Below, piece by piece: positions 1-7,091 of a DNA stretch of 10,175 nt (position 1 is its first letter; every line of letters begins with the position of its first letter). The stretch comes from Gammaproteobacteria bacterium (GTDB lineage Bacteria; Pseudomonadota; Gammaproteobacteria; Chromatiales; Chromatiaceae), in contig JAGVUH010000243.1 in the NCBI GenBank assembly GCA_019136395.1, forward strand, positions 1 through 10,175. Direction: 5' to 3'. The notes beneath the pieces are model-generated. The model was not told the origin of the DNA, did not search any database, and worked only from the letters and a program-made list of their open reading frames with translations. Position numbers and translations under genes: made by a program.

Positions 1-195
1 TCGCGCGTCGAAGGGGACTTGCCAACGGTCACGGCCAGGCGCCCGATGGGCCTGGAGACCCCGTTGGATTCGGCCCCAGAACCCCCCGGCTTTAGCCGTG
101 GGGAGGTTCAGATTCTGCCCCCCGGGCCCCGGGGAACGGGTGAAACGTTCCGCAAGCGCCAGCGCGTCCACCGAAACGCCGGGCTGGATCCATAG
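1..195 (+). pseudogene. possible C-terminal tail of a TnpB-like (IS605 OrfB) protein, running off the left edge
   Basis: Frame 1 is open from the first base to a TAG at 193-195 (64 codons, no start needed because it enters from the left). The tail reads ...RVEGDLPTVTARRPMG, then ...APEPPGFSRGE across the hairpin at 79-110. Proline- and arginine-rich tails that read through the element's terminal hairpin are seen in some TnpB-type proteins, which is why I suggest this identity. It rests mainly on the hairpin; no TnpB catalytic (RuvC-like) residue or zinc-finger cysteine lies in the visible part. It may instead be non-coding sequence that happens to stay open. Most of the gene, if real, lies outside the window. 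Confidence 0.3.
79..110 (+). mobile_element. IS200/IS605-type right-end hairpin (TnpB omega-RNA 3' end-like)
   Basis: GAACC at 79-83 pairs with GGTTC at 105-109. A C-run (84-86) faces a G-run (101-103), and an inner stem CGGC (87-90) / GCCG (95-98) closes a TTTA loop. The pattern of a C-rich arm, a TTTA or TTCA loop, a GTGGGGAG-like arm and a final TCA is the characteristic right end of IS200/IS605-family elements that carry tnpB (IS1341 group). In active elements this segment forms the 3' end of the guide RNA scaffold, and the flanking bases (here 111 onward) act as the guide. No transposase gene is visible, so this is an element edge entering from the left or a solo remnant. Family assignment is by pattern memory, not alignment. 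Confidence 0.5.
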
Positions 196-365
196 ACCGG
201 GCAGCGGGGCCTCGGGACCCGGGCATGCTGTCCGTCCGTAATTAACGTCAGTATTCACCGCATGATCCCCTGTCAGTCCTGGAAACGGGCGGGCGCTTGG
301 GCCGCGCCGCCGCGCCGGGAGTAAAAAAATGGGTTTATCAAGCCGCCCAGCGGAGGGTTAGCATA
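196..365. other. intergenic stretch, no gene seen
   Basis: No reading frame with a credible start and ribosome binding site was found on either strand. It joins G+C-rich sequence (about 285-325) to short A+T-rich patches (about 238-260 and 321-340). The 234-243 word GTCCGTAATT is an 8-of-10 match to the GTCGGTAATG repeat described at 433-442 and may be a degenerate copy. Nothing else is supported. Confidence 0.5.
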
Positions 366-399
366 GTGACGTTCTCACCGCCCTGAAGGACGGTGCTTC
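366..399 (-). mobile_element. second IS200/IS605-type right-end-like hairpin, opposite orientation
   Basis: Read on the - strand the segment begins GAAGCACCGTCC, turns through a TTCA loop and ends GGCGGTGAG..GTCAC, the layout of an IS200/IS605 right end. On the + strand the arms are 376-383 and 388-395, with one C-A mismatch (381/390). The rest of such an element would lie to the right, but 400-630 shows no TnpB-like reading frame on the - strand, so this looks like a solo end, a degraded copy or a decoy site. It faces the opposite way from the hairpin at 79-110. The alternative is an unrelated intergenic stem-loop. Confidence 0.4.
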
Positions 400-417
400 T
401 GTCTCTTTTAAGACAGA
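398..417. repeat. perfect 7-bp-arm inverted repeat (stem-loop)
   Basis: TCTGTCT (398-404) and AGACAGA (411-417) form a perfect 7-bp stem with a 6-nt loop (CTTTTA). A further T-G wobble is possible at 397/418. No T-run follows on either strand, so it is not a convincing intrinsic terminator. It directly adjoins the IS605-like hairpin at 366-399 and may be part of that element's sub-terminal structure or a separate operator-like palindrome. Confidence 0.5.
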
Positions 418-425
418 GTCCGAGC

Positions 426-442
426 ATAAATGGTCGGTAATG
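426..442 (+). repeat. flanking repeat copy A (ATAAnnGGTCGGTAATG)
   Basis: The sequence here is ATAAatGGTCGGTAATG. It matches copy C at 9983-9999 (read on the - strand) at 15 of 17 positions. Its 10-bp core GTCGGTAATG (433-442) is also perfectly inverted relative to 537-546. It lies in non-coding, relatively A+T-rich sequence upstream of mukF. Possible roles are an operator for a shared regulator or an end sequence of a mobile unit. Confidence 0.6.
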
Positions 443-530
443 ACGCAAGTGACCCGGGCTATCAACAGAGAAGTGTTTGTGCTTCACGCCGCGAACTTCG
501 CATCATCCAGCGGGTATTTTAGCCGTAGTG

Positions 531-559
531 TAGTCACATTACCGACTTTGTTATACAAT
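531..559 (+). promoter_or_regulatory. putative sigma-70 promoter for mukFEB-jetD
   Basis: A -35-like TAGTCA (531-536, 4 of 6 consensus) is separated by exactly 17 bp from TACAAT (554-559, 5 of 6 consensus). The surroundings are lower in G+C than the rest of the window. It would give a leader of roughly 60 nt before the mukF start. The repeat core CATTACCGAC occupies the first part of the spacer, so a protein binding there could block or recruit polymerase. No other comparably good promoter is visible between here and 625. Confidence 0.45.
537..546 (-). repeat. flanking repeat copy B (core CATTACCGAC)
   Basis: The 10-bp core is identical to copies A and C, and inverted relative to copy A (433-442) with 94 bp between the arms. 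It sits between the -35 and -10 hexamers of the putative mukF promoter, which favours a regulatory role for the repeat. The extended 17-bp match of A and C does not continue here: the following bases are TTTGTTATACAAT. Confidence 0.6.
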
Positions 560-630
560 GAGCAGCGTTATCGATTCACGCCCGCCACCAGCCCGGCGCC
601 GGACGCCCCCCCCTCCAGTCTGCGTTGCCC

Positions 631-1950
631 ATGCCCACGGATCTCACGCGCCTCATCGCCAAGCTCGCCCGCGATCGCCGCCATGTCGATCTCAAGACCC
701 TCGACCTGTGTTTTCTGCTCGGCCTGCACCAGCGTGCGGAGCGCGAAACCCTCGCCTCGTTCGAGGAGGACAGCCTGATCGATCTGTTCGAGCAGATCAG
801 CGACAGTCTCGACCCGGGGATGGACCGGCCGCGCCAACGCGCCGCCGCCACCATTCAGCGCCTGCGCGACCAGCGGGTGCTGGCGCGCGTCGATGGGGCC
901 GGGGTGGTCCGGGCCGGTGAGTATGCGTTGACCCGTCTGGCGACCGGAATCGTGGATTTCTTCCTCGCCGATGAGGTCCTGACCCGTGAGAGCCTGACCC
1001 TGCTCACCGCCCAGCTGAACCTGCAACTGGCGGCCATTCTCGCCGCCGCCAAAGGCGCGACCACCCCGGACACCTGGCAGGCGACCGTCACCGGACCGTT
1101 ACAGGTCAGCATTGGCGAACTGGTGCGGGGCATCGAGCGCCGTCAGCGCGGCCTGGACGCGCAACAGGAAGAAATCCAGACCCACATCGTCGAACTGTTG
1201 CAAAGCGACTGGTTCGCGGCCGTGGATCGCTGCCAGGACCTGCTGGACCAGACCGCGGCCACGCTGCGCGAACTAAATGCGGTGCTGATGCGTGATACCA
1301 GTCTCCTCATCGCCCTGCTGCAGGAAATCCAGGCGCTGGCCCTGGAGGCTAGAGCGTCCGGCGCCGAGGCCGCGGCGCAGCGGGTGATTGAACACGTCGA
1401 TCGCATTGCCGCCTGGGGCGGTGAGCGGCAGCGCGCCTGGTCAACCTATTACCAGAGCGTGCATCGCTTCCTGCGCGACGTCGTGCGGCTGGATCCCAGT
1501 CGGGCCCTCAGCCAACGGCTGCGGGAGCAGTTGCAAAGCTGGTCCGCGGCCCCGCTGCACCTGGTGGTGGCCGCCGCCGAACCTATCCGCCTGCTGCGAC
1601 CGCTGGAATCCCGGGTGGAACGGCCCCCGGTGCTGCGCCTCCGCGCCGAGCGGGAAGGGGATCTCGAACTCGTGACCCCCGAAGATGGCTCCCAGGTGCT
1701 GGAAGTACAGGTCGCCGCGGCTCTGGCGGCGGGCGCCGACACTCTGGCGGCCGTCACCGCCCAGGTGCTGAGTCACTATCCGCCGGCACAGGCGTACCTG
1801 ATCGCCGGCCGCGTCGCCCACCTCCTGGCGCGGTGGCGGCGTACCCACAGCGACCGCGAACGGCCTTGGCAGGCCGTCTCCGCGCACCTGGAGGTGGAAG
1901 ACTGGACCGTAGTGCCCACGAGGCCAGCAACCCAACCGGAGGCGCGATGA
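631..1950 (+). CDS. mukF: MukF-type kleisin subunit of a condensin complex
   Basis: The 439-aa product matches E. coli MukF (about 440 aa) end to end by eye. Residues 1-110 form the N-terminal winged-helix dimerisation region (DLCFLLGL; FEQISDSLD; RAAATIQRLRDQRVLARV). A helical middle follows at about 115-290 and contains LLQSDWFAAVDRCQDLL and QTAATLRELNAVL near 189-222, the part that contacts the SMC neck in MukF. The C-terminal winged helix (about 360-430) would bind the SMC head. The kleisin bridges the two MukB ATPase heads and recruits MukE, closing a DNA-entrapping ring. I chose ATG at 631; TTG at 625 is the only other in-frame start after the stop at 559-561, and neither has a good ribosome binding site. 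The stop overlaps the mukE start (ATGA). In Wadjet terms this is the JetA position. Confidence 0.93.
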   Translation: MPTDLTRLIAKLARDRRHVDLKTLDLCFLLGLHQRAERETLASFEEDSLIDLFEQISDSLDPGMDRPRQRAAATIQRLRDQRVLARVDGAGVVRAGEYALTRLATGIVDFFLADEVLTRESLTLLTAQLNLQLAAILAAAKGATTPDTWQATVTGPLQVSIGELVRGIERRQRGLDAQQEEIQTHIVELLQSDWFAAVDRCQDLLDQTAATLRELNAVLMRDTSLLIALLQEIQALALEARASGAEAAAQRVIEHVDRIAAWGGERQRAWSTYYQSVHRFLRDVVRLDPSRALSQRLREQLQSWSAAPLHLVVAAAEPIRLLRPLESRVERPPVLRLRAEREGDLELVTPEDGSQVLEVQVAAALAAGADTLAAVTAQVLSHYPPAQAYLIAGRVAHLLARWRRTHSDRERPWQAVSAHLEVEDWTVVPTRPATQPEAR

Positions 1951-2636
1951 GCAACGCATTCAAAACCTTTGAGGACGCCCTGGGCGCCGAGCAATTCCCC
2001 GTCGTCGACCTGGCCTTGCGCAAGGGACGCCACTTCGGGCGGGAGGATGGCGGCTTGTACGACTATCTGGTCGATGCGCTCGATTTTCTCGAACCCTTCT
2101 ATCGCCGCTATGGTTGCGAACTCATCCAGCGCGCCGATGGCTATGTGTTTCTGCTGCCCAACGGCGAGCGCCTGGGGCAGCGGCGGCTGTCCGCGGGCGA
2201 AATGCTGGTCGGGCAAACCCTGGCGCTCATGTACCTGGACCCGGCCGCGTTGCGCCTGGGCGCCCTGGGACCAGAGGCGGTGCTGGAGCGGCTCGCCGGG
2301 CTGGTCAGCGCCGAAACGCTCTATCAGCTCCTGCATCCGCGGAGCCGGCGCTTCGATGAACGCCTCGCCGCCGAGACCGTGCGGTCGAAAGTGGGCGAAG
2401 CCCTGCGCCGCCTGGCCGAGCTCGGCTTTATCGACCTGGGCGACGAGGGTGCCCTCCATTTGCGCCCCGCCTTGATGCGATTCGCGGATCCGGTCCGCGA
2501 TCAGGGCGACCCGGGCGCGGCGCTTGCGCGCCTGGTGGCCCGCGGCGAGGTGGTGCTCGGGGCGGAAACGCCCGACCGCCCCGAGGCGGAAGACGAGGAT
2601 CTCGCCACCGATGACCTGGATGAGCGCCCGCGCTAG
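1947..2636 (+). CDS. mukE: MukE-type condensin subunit
   Basis: The 229-aa product (E. coli MukE about 234 aa) shows the MukE pattern: FPVVDLALRKGRHFG near residues 17-31, then YDYLVDALDFLEPFYRRYGCELI with GYVFLLP, then RLSAGEMLVGQTLALMYLDP. A second part holds VRSKVGEALRRLAELGFIDL and LRPALMRFADPVRDQGDP before an acidic tail (EAEDEDLATDDLDE), as in E. coli. MukE is a tandem winged-helix protein that binds the MukF linker and DNA and controls the MukB ATPase cycle. ATG at 1947 overlaps the mukF TGA. It has a strong GGAGG at 1938-1942, four bases upstream, so coupled translation is likely. In Wadjet systems the JetB subunit holds this position. Confidence 0.93.
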   Translation: MSNAFKTFEDALGAEQFPVVDLALRKGRHFGREDGGLYDYLVDALDFLEPFYRRYGCELIQRADGYVFLLPNGERLGQRRLSAGEMLVGQTLALMYLDPAALRLGALGPEAVLERLAGLVSAETLYQLLHPRSRRFDERLAAETVRSKVGEALRRLAELGFIDLGDEGALHLRPALMRFADPVRDQGDPGAALARLVARGEVVLGAETPDRPEAEDEDLATDDLDERPR

Positions 2637-2672
2637 TCCGCTCCCCACCTGTCTGCTGTCGAGGACTGCCGC

Positions 2673-5600
2673 ATGATCACCCGCACCCACGCCACGGCAC
2701 TGGCGCTGGTCAATTGGAAGGGAGTTTTTTTCGACCGGTACCTGCTTGACCGCCATGTCACCGCCCTGGAGGGACTCAATGGGGCCGGCAAAACGACCGT
2801 GATGATCGCCGCCTATGTGGTGCTCATGCCCGACATGTCCCGCCTGACCTTCACCAATCTGGGCGAAACCGGCGCCACGGGCGGCGACCGCGGGATTTGG
2901 GGGCGCCTGGGTGAAGCGGGACGACCGTCGTATGCGGCGCTCGATCTGGTCACCCCGGAGGAGCCGCGACTCATCGCCGGCGTCCACCTGGAACGGAAGG
3001 GCGAACCGAGCGTGGAGCCCGCGCCCTTCATCATCACCGGCCTGGGGGCCGAGGTGCGCCTCCAGGACCTCCTGCTTCTGACCCAGGGGGCCAACGACGT
3101 CGTCCCGGAACTCACGGAGCTGCGGGAAAACGTCGCCCGCTGGGGAGGGCGGTTGAAGGTTTTCGCCACCGCGCGCGAATATTTCGCCGCCCTGTGCGAC
3201 TACGGCGTCAACGCCCTGCGGCTGTCCACGGACGAGGAGCGTGGCAAATTCAACGAGATGCTCCGCACCAGCATGACCGGCGGCATGTCGCGCAAACTGA
3301 CCACCGAAGTACGCAACTTCCTGTTACGGGGGGAATCCGGGCTGGCGGATACCCTGCAGCGCATGCGCGCCAACTTCGATGAGTGCCGGCGCACCCGCCA
3401 TGAGGTGCTTGGCGCCCAGCGCCTGGAACGGGAGATTGGCGAGGTTTACGAGGCGGGCAGCGCCATGTTTGCCACCGCGTGTCAGTCCGCCCAGGTTCGC
3501 GCCGCGGAGCGGCAACAACGGGTGGCACAGGCCGAGGCGGACTCCGCGCAGGCAACGCAGGCCGTGCAGCACGCACGGGACGCCTGCACGGCCAACGAGA
3601 GCGCCGTGCAACAGGCGGAGGAGCGACACACGGCGCAAAGCGCCGCCGGCGCCCGCGCCGGGCAGCGGGCGCAGCAGCTGGAACAGGCACTGCACCAGGC
3701 CCAGGAGGTGGCCCACTGGCGCGCACAGGTCGCCAGCACGCAGGCCGCCGTTGAGCAAGCCGCGGCGGACCAGGCGGCCCGCGGCGCGGCGAAGGACCGG
3801 GCACGGGCGACGCAGCAGCGCCGCCAGGACGACTACCATGCGGCCACCGCTGGCCTGGCCAATCTGCAAAGCGGTCTCGATCGCCTCCACCGGCATGCCG
3901 CCGCCTATCGGCAGGTACGCGGCAAGCAGATCGAGGCGCAGCAATTACTCGATCTGGCGACACTACCGGTCACCGGGCTGGACGCACTCCGCGACGCGGC
4001 GCGGGACCGCCTGCGCCAGGCGGACCAGATCCGCGGCGCCTTGCAGACGCGACGCGCGGATGCCGAACGCCACGTCGCGGAGCATGCGTCCGTGCTGGAC
4101 GCGCTCTCCGCCCTGGCGGGGACGCCGATCGCCCCGGAGGCCGCGCATGCCGCGGCCGGTGAACATCTGGCTCATTTCCACGACCAGGTGCGCCAGGCGG
4201 CACGGGCTGTGGAATGGGCCCGGGAGCTGGCGGAAGCCGGGCGCCAGGCCAGCCGGCAAGCGGACGCCCGCGCTCACGCTGCGGCGCTGGGCCTGGCCAT
4301 CGCCGGCCCGGCAGCGGCGAGTACTGTGATTCAGGCCCAGATGCAGCGCGAGGACGCGCACCAGCAACTGCTGCTGGACCAGGCGCAGGCCGCGCGGGCA
4401 GCGGCGGCCGAGTGCCGGCGCCAGGTTGAGGCTGGCCGCGCCCGACTGGATCAGCTCACCGCGCGGGCCCCGGTGTGGCGGGAACTGGACGCGCGGGCTA
4501 CACGCCTCGCGGCGCACCTGGGCCGTCCGCTGGATGCCGGCGCGGAAGCGCTGCAGGCGGCGCGCGCCCGGGTGGCCAGCGACCTGGCCCAGAGCCGCGC
4601 CGCGGAACAAACGCTCACCGCCGAGCGTGAGCGCGTGCTCACGGAAGCGCGGCAGTTATTGGCTATCGGCGGTCCCTTTACCCCCGAACTCCTGCAGCTG
4701 CGGGATGCGCTGGGCGCCGAGCTGCTGGCCGGCGCCTTTGAAGACGCCGCACCCGAGCAAGCGGCGTGGCACGAAGCGCGGCTGGGGCCGCTGCTCCAGG
4801 CCCTGGTGGTGGACGACGTCGCCGCCGCCCTCCACCAGGTCCATGACCGGCCCGACACGCTCCCCGAGGTGTGGCTCGTCAGCCGCGACGCGGACGCCGC
4901 GCAGCTGGAGCTGGAAACCGCGCGGGTCGACCAGGACGGCGACGTCACCGTGTTCGAGGGGCGGGCCCTGCGGGTGGCGCGGGTGCCCGCGCATCCCCGG
5001 CTGGGCCGCGCGGCGCGGGAGAAGCGGGCGGCGGAACTGCGTGCCACGGCCGAGGACCTACAGCCGGCGATCGATCAGGCGCGCGCCGCCCGCCGTCAGC
5101 ACGAACAGCTGGTCGCGGATGGGGAGGCGCTGCTAGCCGCGCAAGCGCTGTGGCTGGACGGCGATCCCACCGCCGAGTTGACCGCTCTGCGCGACCAGCT
5201 GGCCCTGACGACCGCCCTGGAAGCGCAGCAGCAACAGGCCGCGGAGCAGTATCGGGCACAGCAGGAGCAGCTGGCGCCGCGCGGCATGGCCCTGCGTGAA
5301 TTGCTCGGCCAGGCCCTGCTGCTCGACCCGCCAGACTGGGAAGAACGCCGCCAGGCGCTGGCCCGCGCCTGCGCGGCGGCCGACGCCGCCCAGGACTTTG
5401 TGACCCGCCTGGCGCCCCAGGCGCGTCTGGTCGAGGACCAGCGGGCGGTACTGCGCTATCTGCCGCTCTCGGCCAGCGAACGGACCGCGCTCGATGTGCG
5501 ACTCCAGCAGCTCACCGGTCAGCGGGTTCGGCTGGAAGCCGGGATCGAGGCGCTGACGTACGTCGCCGAACATGAAGAGGCATTGGCCTGGCAGGACGCG

Positions 5601-7091
5601 CCGGCCCAATTGGCGGCGGAGGCCGCGCTGCAGCCCGGCCTTGCCCAACAGCAACAGCAGGCCGAGCAGGCCTATCGCCAGGCCGAGGCCGACTACCAGC
5701 GGGCGGAGACCGAGTACGATGCCGCCCACATTGCCTGGCAGCATGCGCACGGGGAATGGATCACGGCGGATACCCAACGACAAGCGGCTGAAGAACGCTT
5801 TGCCCGGTTCGGCATTCCCCATCCGACCCAGGCGGCTCTGGACGAGGCGCGGGCCGAGGACGAGCGCCTGCGCGCCGCCCTAGGTGAATTGACTGCGCAG
5901 CTGGCGCAGCTGCGCGAGGCGAAAGGACGGTTGCGCGGCGAACTGAGCCAGGCCGAGCAGCGTCAGCAGCGCCTGGGGGAGGCGGTTACCCGGGAGCAGT
6001 TGGCCGGGGCCCCGGATTTAGAGCACTGGGAGCGCCTGCAGGCGGCCCTCGCTGCACAGCACTTAACGCTGCCCCCGTTGGATGCGCGCCAGCGGCGCGG
6101 CGCGGAGGACGCGGACACCCTCGCCCGCGAGGCCAACACCTTACACGCGATTCTCCAGGAGCGGTTGCGCGCGGCCCAAGGCGGGCCCGCCCTGCTGGCG
6201 CAGATCCATCAGGGCGCAAACGGCGCCAGCGGGACACCACTCGCCTACCTGGAGGCCTGGGTCAGGGTGCGACACTGGCTGTTAAGCCGGCTGCCAGCGG
6301 ACATCGCGGACGCGGCGGACCCCCGCGCGGCGTTGGAGCGCCTGCATGACCGTCTGCGCGACCTGGAGGAGCGTTTGCAGCGCCAGGAGCAAGACCTGCG
6401 CGGCGAAAGTGAAAACATCGCCCGCAGCATAGAGGTCTGTATCCGGCGCGCCCGGGCTCAGGTCAAGCGGCTCAACCAGAATCTGGCTGGCCTGGGCTTT
6501 GGCAATATCAGCGGGATCCAGGTCACCCTGCACCCGGAGGAGAGAATGGAAAAGGTGTTGCGGGCCTTGCGCGACGGGCCGGCGCAGGGCCTGCTGTTCC
6601 AGGAGGACATGCCGCTGGACGTCGCCCTCAAAACCCTGTTTGAGCGTTATGCCGATGGTCGGACGGGCGGGGAACGTATTCTGGACTATCGCGAATACCT
6701 GCGCCTCCAGGTCGAAATCCAGCGCACGGGCAGCACCGTGTGGGAGATCGCCAACCCCACGCACCTCTCCACCGGCGAGGCGATCGGCGTGGGCGCCGCC
6801 CTGATGATGGTGGTCCTGGCCGAATGGGAACAGGATGCCAACCTCCTGCGTGCCAAGCGTCACGGCGGCCCCCTGCGCTTCCTGTTCCTGGATGAGGCCA
6901 ATCGGCTGTCCGAAGACAATCTTGGCGTCCTGTTTGACCTGTGCCAGGTCCTCGACCTGCAACTGCTCATTGCCGCGCCGGAAGTCGCCCGGGCGGAAGG
7001 CAATACCACCTATCGCCTGGTGCGGCGCCCGGACGCGAACGGCCGGGAGGAGGTCGTGATCAGCGGGCGCCGCACCCGGGTCGCCGCATGA
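2673..7091 (+). CDS. mukB: MukB-type SMC ATPase, full length
   Basis: The 1472-aa product is an SMC motor with the enterobacterial MukB layout. The N-terminal head has ALVNWKGVFF and Walker A GLNGAGKT (34-41, Lys40), followed by LMPDMSRLTFTNLGETGAT. A coiled-coil arm spans about 240-670. A MukB-type hinge lies at about 675-790 (LGAELLAGAFED; LGPLLQALVVDD; RLGRAAREKRAAEL), and the returning arm covers about 790-1250. The C-terminal head carries the signature LSTGE (Ser1366) and Walker B FLFLDEAN (Asp1407, Glu1408), at almost the same positions as in E. coli MukB (S1366, E1407). MukB binds and moves DNA in an ATP-dependent way together with MukF and MukE. GAGGA at 2661-2665 supports ATG 2673, 36 nt after mukE. 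It is longer than I expect for MksB or JetC proteins (around 900-1100 aa). Alanine/glutamine-rich arms are expected for a coiled coil of this base composition. Confidence 0.95.
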   Translation: MITRTHATALALVNWKGVFFDRYLLDRHVTALEGLNGAGKTTVMIAAYVVLMPDMSRLTFTNLGETGATGGDRGIWGRLGEAGRPSYAALDLVTPEEPRLIAGVHLERKGEPSVEPAPFIITGLGAEVRLQDLLLLTQGANDVVPELTELRENVARWGGRLKVFATAREYFAALCDYGVNALRLSTDEERGKFNEMLRTSMTGGMSRKLTTEVRNFLLRGESGLADTLQRMRANFDECRRTRHEVLGAQRLEREIGEVYEAGSAMFATACQSAQVRAAERQQRVAQAEADSAQATQAVQHARDACTANESAVQQAEERHTAQSAAGARAGQRAQQLEQALHQAQEVAHWRAQVASTQAAVEQAAADQAARGAAKDRARATQQRRQDDYHAATAGLANLQSGLDRLHRHAAAYRQVRGKQIEAQQLLDLATLPVTGLDALRDAARDRLRQADQIRGALQTRRADAERHVAEHASVLDALSALAGTPIAPEAAHAAAGEHLAHFHDQVRQAARAVEWARELAEAGRQASRQADARAHAAALGLAIAGPAAASTVIQAQMQREDAHQQLLLDQAQAARAAAAECRRQVEAGRARLDQLTARAPVWRELDARATRLAAHLGRPLDAGAEALQAARARVASDLAQSRAAEQTLTAERERVLTEARQLLAIGGPFTPELLQLRDALGAELLAGAFEDAAPEQAAWHEARLGPLLQALVVDDVAAALHQVHDRPDTLPEVWLVSRDADAAQLELETARVDQDGDVTVFEGRALRVARVPAHPRLGRAAREKRAAELRATAEDLQPAIDQARAARRQHEQLVADGEALLAAQALWLDGDPTAELTALRDQLALTTALEAQQQQAAEQYRAQQEQLAPRGMALRELLGQALLLDPPDWEERRQALARACAAADAAQDFVTRLAPQARLVEDQRAVLRYLPLSASERTALDVRLQQLTGQRVRLEAGIEALTYVAEHEEALAWQDAPAQLAAEAALQPGLAQQQQQAEQAYRQAEADYQRAETEYDAAHIAWQHAHGEWITADTQRQAAEERFARFGIPHPTQAALDEARAEDERLRAALGELTAQLAQLREAKGRLRGELSQAEQRQQRLGEAVTREQLAGAPDLEHWERLQAALAAQHLTLPPLDARQRRGAEDADTLAREANTLHAILQERLRAAQGGPALLAQIHQGANGASGTPLAYLEAWVRVRHWLLSRLPADIADAADPRAALERLHDRLRDLEERLQRQEQDLRGESENIARSIEVCIRRARAQVKRLNQNLAGLGFGNISGIQVTLHPEERMEKVLRALRDGPAQGLLFQEDMPLDVALKTLFERYADGRTGGERILDYREYLRLQVEIQRTGSTVWEIANPTHLSTGEAIGVGAALMMVVLAEWEQDANLLRAKRHGGPLRFLFLDEANRLSEDNLGVLFDLCQVLDLQLLIAAPEVARAEGNTTYRLVRRPDANGREEVVISGRRTRVAA

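Noticed and set aside
440..778. Open frame of 112 codons on the + strand, upstream of and overlapping mukF
   Set aside because: It has no ribosome binding site, covers the promoter and repeat region, and becomes a serine/arginine/proline-rich translation once it enters mukF in the wrong frame.
1776..2987. 403-codon open frame on the - strand
   Set aside because: It is antisense to mukF, mukE and mukB and results from G+C-rich codon use; the sense proteins have clear homologues.
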